From Coniella vitis (Eukaryota; Ascomycota; Sordariomycetes; Diaporthales; Schizoparmaceae), in assembly GCA_011317545.1 (NCBI GenBank), contig WUJK01000002.1:3968001-4032000 (forward strand): 64,000 nt of DNA. The letters run 5' to 3'. Position numbers and translations under genes: made by a program. Below the pieces are notes generated by a model. The model was not told the origin of the DNA, ran no database searches, and saw nothing but the letters and a program-made list of their open reading frames with translations. Shown piece by piece: positions 55,874-64,000 of this stretch. Every line of letters starts with the position of its first letter. The first letter of the stretch is position 1.

Positions 55874-58800
55874 ATGGACACCGACGCCTCGACGTCCAAC
55901 TCTCCGCTTGAGTTGGAGCGCTCCATCTCCCAGCTCTCTGTCCGCTCGCGGAGCTCCCAGCATTCCACGACCTTTCGAACAAACAGCAAGAGGAAACGCC
56001 TTCCATCTCAGACCTCCCAAGCCGGCAGCTCGGCCTCTTCGATTGCGCCTTCGGACAAGTCCCTGACTTCCTTTCCTTCATTTTCACCAGAATCGCCCCA
56101 TGATGAGCACGCAGGAACGCCCACCTCGCCCACACGAGCATCTTTGGGGACACGAGGCGAACTTGATGCCTCGACTTCCTCCGTAGTGGCTGCAGCGGCA
56201 CAGCCCCTCCAGCCCCAACCGCAAGATTCTCGAGCACAGTCCTCCTCCTCCATGGTAGAGACCCTTCTCTCGACTCTATCTCCTGGCCTGCGCTCTCCCA
56301 GCCGTCCACGTACTGCTCTTTTCGACGACGATGCGGCGCCTCTCTTGCAGCAGTCCGTCCCAGGCGCGCTCCACCTGGCCGATGACGCCCACATACAAAC
56401 GCTCATTGCACGTCATGGTGCCGTGGGTCTGGTGCGCTCTATAGCTGAAGATCTGGCCACGCGTGACGCACAAATTGCCGCGCTCAGGCGACGGGCTGAT
56501 GCCAGGGAGCGGGCGCTGCGAAAGATTATACTCGAGTGCGGTTTGTCCCATATGGACCTCGAATCGAGACTGCGCACAATCGAAAAGGAAGCGAAAACCA
56601 CGGGCACGAGAAAAGGTGCCGTCGAGGACATGGTGGGCGAAGCCATGTCAGATGAGGTTGTGCCCACTGGTAGCAGTGTCTATGGAGATGACAATGGCGC
56701 AACCATTCGTGCAAGGACCACCTCTTCGTCAACACAGAACGGAGAGAACGGGAAGGGCACCACAAGAGGCTGGAAGGACTTTCTCTGGAGTTCGAGCAGA
56801 GCGTCTGGCAGCCGGGCGAATAGTGTCAACGGCGAGGACGGGAAACCGACTGTCATCAAGCAGACGCCTGAAAGAAAATCTGTAATGCAAGCCGACGTGT
56901 TCCACCCGCCAGACGAACAATCGCGTACGGCTAGCCGCGCTTCTAGCATCACCTCAACAACCGGGACCCGGAAGACGTCTCTCGCTAGCTCCATGTTGAG
57001 GCTCGTCGCCGGAGGTTCTTCCATGGCGAGGGACAGCGAGTCCAGAGGGCGAAGCGACGGCCTCACAGCCACTCCCAATTCGAAACGAACTCCCTCAGCA
57101 TCGAGCGCGGGAACAAACTCATCGGCAAGAGTTGGGCCGATCCAAGCAGCACCTAGAGGCGCTCTCGCGGCGATGCGGCGGACAGCTACACAGCATAACA
57201 TTCAGACTACAAGCCTGAGGAATCAACAACCAGACAGATGGGATACCATGGCTGCGTCACCTCATGCGGATCCCGCCACACGTCCAGAAAGCTACGGGCC
57301 GGTTGAAATGGACAGTATTCTGCCTCCCGAAGATCAACCGCCCACTCTGACCCACCTGTATAACAATTACACTGGCTCCGAGTATCTAACTGATCGCTTT
57401 GGATTTATCTACGATCAACGACGAAAGAAGCGGCAGAGAGAAGCGCAGTTGGTGGCAAGGAAGTCCAAGAGGGGTAGCCGCACTGAAATGCTCACGAATG
57501 GTAAAAACAACTTGGCCGCGGTGACTGTTGACCACAATGGCAACACGGTCCTCGATATCGGAAGTGATGGCCGTCCAGATACGCCATCCTCGTTGGATGA
57601 TCAAGACAAAGCCAAGAGATGGCAGGATTATCTCAAAGTTGCCACTTTTCCCACTGAGCTTCTTTCGCACACTCCATCTATCAGCGCTCCCACTATTGAG
57701 GTCATGGAAGGCAGCGAAATTCACGAAGTGCCCAAGTCTCCACCTCTGATCACGGCTGAGGACGATCATGGCTTCATCCCATCTGCAAGTGCTGCAACAG
57801 TCGCAGTGAGCGAGGAGCCGGCCACAGTCAACGATGAGGCAACCTCCAGCGGTCTGGCTCAGGAAGATGTTGAACCAGTCCGGATCCTTCTCCAGCAACT
57901 CAGCGACGTGCATGATGGTTTACAGCGGGAAAAGACGGTACGCTGGAACGATTTTCTACGCAAAGTGCGCGCCGAGCGTCGTCGTGAAGGAGAGGCAGCC
58001 AACGCGTCCGCAGCGGCAGCCGCTGAAGCCCGGTTCCAGAAGGCTACGGCCATGACCCCAGAGGCGCGTGTAGCAGACGGTGAGCTGATTGGTGTGGCCA
58101 ATTGGGCAAACAAGGGCAAGATTGGACGAGCAAAATGGAGCGAGTTCAACAAGCTTGTCTTGGGGGGCATACCGGTTCTGATGCGGGCCAAGATATGGGC
58201 CGAGTGTTCAGGAGCAACTAACTTGCGAATCCCGGGCTACTACGATGATTTGATCTCGCGGCCAGAATCCGAGGACTACCCCGAAGTCGTACAGCAGATC
58301 CGCGCCGATATCAATCGCACGCTGACGGACAATATCTTCTTTCGCAAAGGGCCAGGTGTGCAGAAACTCAATGAAGTATTACTGGCATACTCGCGGCGCA
58401 ACCCAGAAGTAGGCTACTGCCAGGGCATGAACTTGATCACGGCCAACCTCTTGTTGATTATGCCCTCAGCCGAAGAGGCATTCTGGATCTTGGTCTGCAT
58501 GGTGGAGAAAATCCTGCCCTCGGGCTACTACGACCACAGCCTCTTGGCATCGCGTGCCGACCAGCAGGTCTTGCGCGGTTATGTGTCTGAAGTGCTACCC
58601 CGGCTGTCGACCCACTTTGATGCCTTGGGCATCGCCCTCGAGACCATGACGTTTCAATGGTTCCTCTCTGTGTTCACCGACTGCCTGTCGGCCGAGGCGC
58701 TCTTCCGTGTCTGGGACGTTGTGCTGTGCTTTGGGGACGGGTCGACGTTCCTGTTCCAAGTGGCGCTCGCCCTGCTCAAACTCAACGAGCAGCAGCTCCT

Positions 58801-59326
58801 GGGCTGCACGACCCCTGCAGCAGTGTATACGTATATCAACCATCAAATGACAAATCATGCAATCAGCATTGATGGACTGATCCAGGCCAGCGAGGGTCTC
58901 AAAAGGGTTGTCAGGAGGGAGGAAGTGGAGGTGAGACGAAGCAGAGCAGTTGAGGCTGAAAAAGAACTAGTGAGAGAGCGAGAGGAAAGGCTCCAGGCCT
59001 ACAAGGAAAGAAAGGCCGCCACCGCCGCCGCCGCCGCCACTGCATCAGCCTCAGCACCAACGCTTGTGGAGAGCAACCGACCAACAAGCGAGACGGCCAC
59101 TATGGAGCCCGCCATTGTGGTCGAGGCCATTGCAGAAGCGACTGCAGGGGACAGTGGAGTGATGGTGGCTTCCGATTCTGGCGGGGCGACCAGCAGCACG
59201 GTCACTCCAGGGGATCATAGTACAGATCCGGCGGCAACGGACCTGGACCTGGACCTGGACCCTATTTCGTCGGGAGAGGGAGAGGGTGGTGCAGACGAGG
59301 GAGCAGTTTCGGGAGAGGACCTATGA
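55874..59326 (+). CDS. Large TBC-domain Rab GTPase-activating protein
   Basis: RabGAP of 1150 residues in one exon, starting MDTDASTSNSPLELERS. Residues 1-750 are mostly disordered and Ser/Thr/Arg-rich, with a short helix near 180-230 and a conserved-looking block at about 505-540 (LTHLYNNYTGSEYLTDRFGF). The TBC domain, about 760-980, begins GGIPVLMRAKIWAECSG. It carries the arginine finger IRADINRTL, the glutamine finger EVGYCQGMN, EAFWILVCMVEKILPSGYY, and TFQWFLSVFTDCLSAEALFRVWD. A charged helix rich in R and E follows (VEAEKELVREREER), then a low-complexity tail with an Asp-Leu run. Both catalytic fingers are intact. The layout matches fungal homologues of TBC1D2/GYP2-type proteins, but the cognate Rab cannot be read from sequence. 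It is not a duplicate of the other TBC gene in this window; they differ outside the core. Confidence 0.88.
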   Translation: MDTDASTSNSPLELERSISQLSVRSRSSQHSTTFRTNSKRKRLPSQTSQAGSSASSIAPSDKSLTSFPSFSPESPHDEHAGTPTSPTRASLGTRGELDASTSSVVAAAAQPLQPQPQDSRAQSSSSMVETLLSTLSPGLRSPSRPRTALFDDDAAPLLQQSVPGALHLADDAHIQTLIARHGAVGLVRSIAEDLATRDAQIAALRRRADARERALRKIILECGLSHMDLESRLRTIEKEAKTTGTRKGAVEDMVGEAMSDEVVPTGSSVYGDDNGATIRARTTSSSTQNGENGKGTTRGWKDFLWSSSRASGSRANSVNGEDGKPTVIKQTPERKSVMQADVFHPPDEQSRTASRASSITSTTGTRKTSLASSMLRLVAGGSSMARDSESRGRSDGLTATPNSKRTPSASSAGTNSSARVGPIQAAPRGALAAMRRTATQHNIQTTSLRNQQPDRWDTMAASPHADPATRPESYGPVEMDSILPPEDQPPTLTHLYNNYTGSEYLTDRFGFIYDQRRKKRQREAQLVARKSKRGSRTEMLTNGKNNLAAVTVDHNGNTVLDIGSDGRPDTPSSLDDQDKAKRWQDYLKVATFPTELLSHTPSISAPTIEVMEGSEIHEVPKSPPLITAEDDHGFIPSASAATVAVSEEPATVNDEATSSGLAQEDVEPVRILLQQLSDVHDGLQREKTVRWNDFLRKVRAERRREGEAANASAAAAAEARFQKATAMTPEARVADGELIGVANWANKGKIGRAKWSEFNKLVLGGIPVLMRAKIWAECSGATNLRIPGYYDDLISRPESEDYPEVVQQIRADINRTLTDNIFFRKGPGVQKLNEVLLAYSRRNPEVGYCQGMNLITANLLLIMPSAEEAFWILVCMVEKILPSGYYDHSLLASRADQQVLRGYVSEVLPRLSTHFDALGIALETMTFQWFLSVFTDCLSAEALFRVWDVVLCFGDGSTFLFQVALALLKLNEQQLLGCTTPAAVYTYINHQMTNHAISIDGLIQASEGLKRVVRREEVEVRRSRAVEAEKELVREREERLQAYKERKAATAAAAATASASAPTLVESNRPTSETATMEPAIVVEAIAEATAGDSGVMVASDSGGATSSTVTPGDHSTDPAATDLDLDLDPISSGEGEGGADEGAVSGEDL

Positions 59327-61901
59327 GGGTAAAAAGATCACAGGATGGTGACTCTCCTCTTTGGGCAGGAAAAGCAGAGCACATCATTGGACCTTTGGAA
59401 AACATGTATTTTGCGGGTTTCGGTGACTGGTTTCTGTGTAGCGTTTGGCCTGGAAAGTTGTGGTTTTCCTTGTCTCTGGCTCATGGGAGGGGGGAGGAAC
59501 AAAAGCAGATAGATCCAGGCTCTTCATGATACCCATTCCTTTGTACGTACATATCTCGACAGGTACTCAGTCTGTATTGCCAAAAAGAGAAACCTATTTG
59601 GATACTTTTTTGGGATGGGGGTTGTTGTTTTTTTTGGTTGTTTTTTGTGCAAGTGTCGGGTCGAAACAGCCACCGGATAGATGGCAGCGAGCAGAGAGGT
59701 ATGAATTGCCTTCTTACCTACCCACCTCGACTGTGCGGGGAAGTCTGTCCATGTTAGCCACCATGTTCTTCTTGAATAATCATTACAGGTTGCAGATTAT
59801 GAAATTTGTACGATTCAGCAACTCCCCGAGCATCGCATTCCAAACCCACTCTGCAATACTTGCCTCGATTCAGGTGCTCTTATCAATGTCGAGATGCACG
59901 GGTTGTAGCACGCCATTGAAGCCCCCTCATGCAAGAACCTCATCAGCATTTGCCTTTTTTTTTTTTTTTCAGTTCGACGCACCATCCTCGCAAATTGTAT
60001 AGTGTGTAGTTGATATATATATAAATATATTCATAATTCTTTAAATAAAAATAACAGTAAAAAGGAACAAAGCATGGGAATTCAATTACACCGTCACCAT
60101 ACAAGTAAGCGTCCTTGTAAGAAGAGACGTCGTTCAGCATGCGGGATCTAGCATTTGACAAAAGTGGCACGAATGCTATGTACATATTATATCAAATTGT
60201 CGGGATCACGAATGATGGATTTGTGACCATTGTTACATAGAATACCGCGTTTTCTGAATTCTTCGGCTGGGCTTGTTGGGAGGCTTTTCCAGGGCACAGT
60301 GACGCCATATTGCACAATACTTACATTGTGCTTGGCCTTTTGGTGGTCGGTGCAGGGGGGAGGGGCGGGCTTTACTATGTAGTTGTATGGTCCTTGACTC
60401 GGATCGTGCTGAGGACTTTTTGGTGGCTTGTTTGCAAAGGCAACTGTTCTATCTCTGCTGGCTGGTGTCGAATTTGGATTCCTCGAGGCTCGAAGATACT
60501 CACCTTTTAGGATTCTGGATTATACGCGTGTGTGGGATGCCACTCACAAGGCGTATGGTGCTCATATATTCTGAGTTCACATCCAAGTGCCCATGTCGCT
60601 CATGGTGCGATCCATCCCGAATATCTTGTGGGTGTCGACATCGCGATATCCGGGCCTGGTGTAGGGGATATCGTCGTCTCATCGTCTCAACGTCTCATAG
60701 TAAGTAGCCCTATACATACTATGTAGTCCTATTCAAGCCTGATGATCCCCTTGCTGCTCGTGTGCTGCCCACGTGCGGCAGCCGGCCGTGTGTCTCGGAT
60801 CAGTAAAGCCTCGATGGACTACCATGTATAGGCTGGTCACAGACTAGTTTGAGAATTGTCACCCATGGCTCACCTCACCGTCTGGACCTTGCTATCGTCC
60901 TCTTCTGGGATAGGGGCGTGAAAGACAATGTTAACTTCACTACGTTGCATACTACGATGTATACATAGGATAGGGCAACCAGCCCGGCCCAGCCCACCAG
61001 CCCAACGCCCACATAGTCTTTCTTGTACGTACGGAATATACTTTTTTGTTTCTTCAATGCACATGGGATCTCGGTCTTCTTCCTTTTGGGTACGTACTAT
61101 GTATGTGAGTGCGGGGAGTATGCGGTAGTATTACCGCAACCGAGCGATCAACCAACGGAGCAATACAATGTCACCTTAGCCCAAATCACATCATCTGGGC
61201 CCTTTTTTTTTTCTTCCTCCCTCCTACATACTACTTACACCATCCATACGACGCGTAACATGTACTCTAGATAGGGCATGGTAAACAAGCAGCCATGCCA
61301 ATGCCATGCATGTGGCGTGAATCCTTGCCACTGGCACCCCGGGTTGGGGGATTTTATCTTTTCCTGGCCGTCGTCGGTTTCGATGCTTGTTGCAGTTGCG
61401 AGATGCAGGCGAGTTGGTTATCGTCGTGGGCTGGTTCGAACATTCAATAATGCACACTGGCAAGATCCACTCTGCCCAGTGATGGTGTTATTATGTGTCG
61501 ACTGACGGTATGTCCGTCCTGCTCGTGGGCTGGCATTTGGACTCTGCATCTCGAGGTCAGAGGAACCATGACATAAATTGAAAGGGGGTCGTCTCTCCGC
61601 CGCAAACTCAGTGATTCCTGTTTTTTTTTTGTTCTATTATATCATCCTTTCACCAGAGAAGACATCTTGTTCTCCTCCTTCTTCTGCCGTCATCCCCCTC
61701 CCCATTGGGCAGTATCTTCTGGTCATCTTTACAGTGTCTTCACCGGTCGACTGTTCCTATTCTCCGCCTATCCAGTCTTTGTATCAGTTCTCTGGCCTTC
61801 TCTTGCTTTATAAAAGACCCTCACGCTCTAGCTACATCTACACCGAAAGAGAGAAAGAGAGGATACAGAACAGAACAAAACAAAACAAAACACAATCAAA
61901 C
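59327..61901. other. Long spacer upstream of the MFS transporter
   Basis: No gene was recognised in 2.6 kb. It holds T15 at 59955-59969, an AT-rich patch near 60000-60060, and exact 9-mer copies at 60373, 60717 and 61095. The last 280 bases before the transporter start are pyrimidine-rich and end in a run of AAAAC repeats, as in a fungal leader. Confidence 0.5.
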
Positions 61902-64000
61902 ATGGCGACCGGCCCCCCGCCAGCCGAGGCCAGCATCTACGATGCAAAGGACCTGGTCAACTCCAAGGACGTCAGCCTCACAGCATCGAACTCGCCCACT
62001 TCTTCATCGCTGCGGCTAGGCCAAGGCGACGGTGGCGTGTGGGCAGTGGGCGGAAATATCGAGCTGTACAAGCCGATTGCCGAGTATGAGGGCGCACATC
62101 GCTACGATCCGCATTTCGAATGGGAGGAGGAGGACGAGCGCAGGCTCGTGAGAAGGGTATGCTGTGTTCCCCCTTTCCTTGTGCTTTTGTGTTGTCCAGT
62201 CCTGCCAAAAAGTTTTGTTTTCCTTGTATTGTGGAAAGCAAGTAGTCGTTTTCCAATGAGCCCGACTGCCACTGGAGCCCTTGGGCAACGACACCAGGCC
62301 AATATCAAGATGGCCTGGGTAAATCAAGAGGACATGTCCAGCAGAAGAGACAGGACGAGTAGAGGCTAACGCAGTGTTCCATCCAGATCGACTACAAGGT
62401 CTGCTCCTTTGTGTGCTTCATGTTCTTTGCCCTCCAACTGGACCGCGGCAACATCGGCCAGGCGCTCTCGGACAACATGCTCAACGATTTGCACATGATC
62501 ACGAACCAGTACAACTATGGCCAGACCATCTTTTTTCTCTGCTTCCTCTGCGCAGAGTTGCCCTCGCAGATGCTGTCCAAGAAACTCGGCCCGGATGTTT
62601 GTAAGTCGATGTGCTCCCCGGGTGTCCATATTTCTCCCACTGTTCGAGGAAGAGCGGCGCAAGATATCCAACCAAGTCAGGGCAGAACGCAACAGGCAAA
62701 GACTAACATGGCAACCAACCCTCTCTCCCAGGGATACCCATCCAGATGTGCCTCTGGTCCGTCGTCTCCATCGCTCAGTGCAGCATCAAAGACGTCAATG
62801 GCTTCTACGCCACGCGCGCCTTGCTCGGCCTCCTGGAAGGCGGCTTCATCCCGGACTGCGTCCTCTACCTCAGCTTCTTCTACACCTCCAAGGAGCTTCC
62901 CATCCGCCTGAGCTTCTTCTGGGGCTCCTACGTCTCCACGCAGATCGTCTCGGCGCTCCTGGCCTACGGCATCCTCCACCTCCGCGGAGCGGCCGGCTTC
63001 GCAGGCTGGCGCTGGCTGTTCGCCATTGAAGGCGGCCTGACCTTCCTCATTGGCGTCTTTGCCTGGTTCTACATGCCCCCCTCGCCCACCCAGACCGCCT
63101 CCTGGTTCCGCGGCAAAGACGGCTGGTTCAGCGAGCACGAGGAGAAGATCATGGTCAACCGCGTGCTGCGCGACGACCCGGCCAAGGGCGGCATGCACAA
63201 CCGCCAGGGCCTCACGCTCTCGCTGCTCTGGGAAGCCCTCTGCGACTACGACCTCTGGCCCGTCTACCTGCTCGGCCTGACGTGGGGCATCCCCGCGACG
63301 CCCATCACGGCGTACCTGACGCTCAACCTCAAGGCGCTCGGCTTCAGCACCTTTGAGACGAACCTGCTGACGATCCCGGCGTACGCGCTGTTCGGCATCC
63401 AGCTCTTCTTCTGGACCTGGTTCTCGGAGCGCGTCAACAGCCGCATGTGGACCGTGCTGGTCGCCCAGGTCTGGTTCCTGCCGCTGGTTCTGGGCCTGGA
63501 GCTCATGCCCTCGAATGCGAGCCCGTGGTCGTGGTATGCGTGCTCGGCGCTGTTGATTGGATATCCCTATGTCCATGCTATTCTGGGTGAGTTTCCGCTC
63601 GTCATCTTGTGGCGGTTGGGGGGAGAAATAGATGTGCAAACAGAAGGAAGTGGCGTAGCTAATTCTCAAAACACAGTGTCCATCACATCACGAAACGCAG
63701 GCTCCGTTCGAACACGAACAGTCGGCAGTGCGTTGTACAACATGGCCGTCCAGGCCGCCAGTATCATCGCTTCCAACGTAAGCCTTCTCTTTTTGCCACT
63801 TTCTCCTCTCATCTTCAGCCTTTCGCATCCGACCATCATCATCATCTAACAAAACCCCCCTCCCACAACAGATCTACCGCACCAGCGACGCTCCCGACTA
63901 CCGAACAGGCAACAAGGTCCTCATCGGCATCATCGCCTGGTCCACCGTCGTCACCATCGCCACCAAATTCTACTACGTCTGGCGCAACAAAAAGCGCGAT
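61902..64000 (+). CDS. MFS transporter, DAL5/allantoate-permease family (3' partial)
   Basis: Plasma-membrane proton symporter of the anion:cation symporter family, whose members take up allantoate, ureidosuccinate, nicotinate or vitamins. Exons are 61902..62156, 62387..62600, 62732..63586, 63677..63777 and 63872..>64000, all in phase (518 residues so far). The cytosolic N-terminus ends YDPHFEWEEEDERRLVRR. Membrane segments start at IDYKVCSFVCFMFFALQ, and the family motif LDRGNIGQAL follows; later helices include RALLGLLEGGFIPDCVLYLS, WRWLFAIEGGLTFLIGV and WPVYLLGLTWGIPATPIT. The conserved block SVRTRTVGSALYNMAVQAAS lies between the last two introns. The right edge cuts the protein after KFYYVWRNKKRD, near the usual C-terminus, so only a short tail is missing. 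The substrate is not predictable from sequence. Confidence 0.9.

Noticed and set aside
61268..61360. GATA-factor (HGATAR) sites for nitrogen control of the permease
   Set aside because: Only isolated short matches are present, at a frequency expected by chance.
62677..63669. A 330-residue minus-strand ORF rich in Glu, Arg and Ala
   Set aside because: Antisense of the GC-rich transporter exons; it crosses their introns and has no domain.

Overview
The window is a stretch of nuclear chromosome from a filamentous ascomycete (Pezizomycotina). The evidence is the short GT-AG introns of about 60-330 nt, single-gene transcription units on both strands, coding sequence richer in GC than the spacers, and a gene set typical of these fungi (SOG2/RAM scaffold, exocyst SEC6, UFD2, TSC13, CCE1/YDC2, DAL5-type permease). 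I cannot fix genus or order; Sordariomycetes is a guess.

Layout, left to right: the 3' end of a TOM1/HUWE1-type HECT ubiquitin ligase (+); a GYP5-like RabGAP (+); RPS8 (-); a DEAH/RHA-family RNA helicase with a probable mitochondrial leader (+); a SOG2-like leucine-rich-repeat protein (-); a short RecQ helicase (+) converging on a CCE1/YDC2 Holliday-junction resolvase (-); glutathione reductase (+); a small glyoxalase-fold protein (-); a cytosine-deaminase-like amidohydrolase (+); a BLOC1S1/GCN5L1-like protein (+); TSC13 enoyl reductase (-); a ZTA1-like quinone oxidoreductase (+); a secreted repeat precursor full of dibasic sites (-); SEC6 (+); UFD2 (+); a Ser-rich protein of unknown function with an in-frame stop or intron problem (-); a secreted Cys-rich single-pass membrane protein (+); a second large TBC RabGAP (+); and the 5' part of a DAL5/allantoate-permease-like MFS transporter (+) that runs off the right edge.

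Most genes are conserved housekeeping genes with no operon-like logic. Two themes recur. Vesicle traffic and polarity are represented by two RabGAPs, SEC6, SOG2 and a BLOC-1-like subunit; ubiquitin transfer by a HECT E3 and a U-box E4. Neither looks like a true cluster. The accessory-looking parts are the repeat precursor at 39.3-41.5 kb with its long upstream spacer, and the 51.2-55.2 kb region with two lineage-type proteins and an AT-rich spacer.

The best candidate for something undescribed is the 727-residue precursor at 39321-41504. It has a signal peptide, a duplicated Gly/Lys-rich module, and 15 tandem units of 22-28 residues, each ending in RR or KR. This is the architecture of Kex2-processed repeat proteins, which can release many near-identical secreted peptides. 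No peptide-modifying enzyme lies beside it. A second genome-scale signal is a 9-mer, TACTATGTA or its reverse complement, found at 23 exact sites that I could list. All are in spacers, sometimes paired as perfect palindromes, and chance would give about 0.5.
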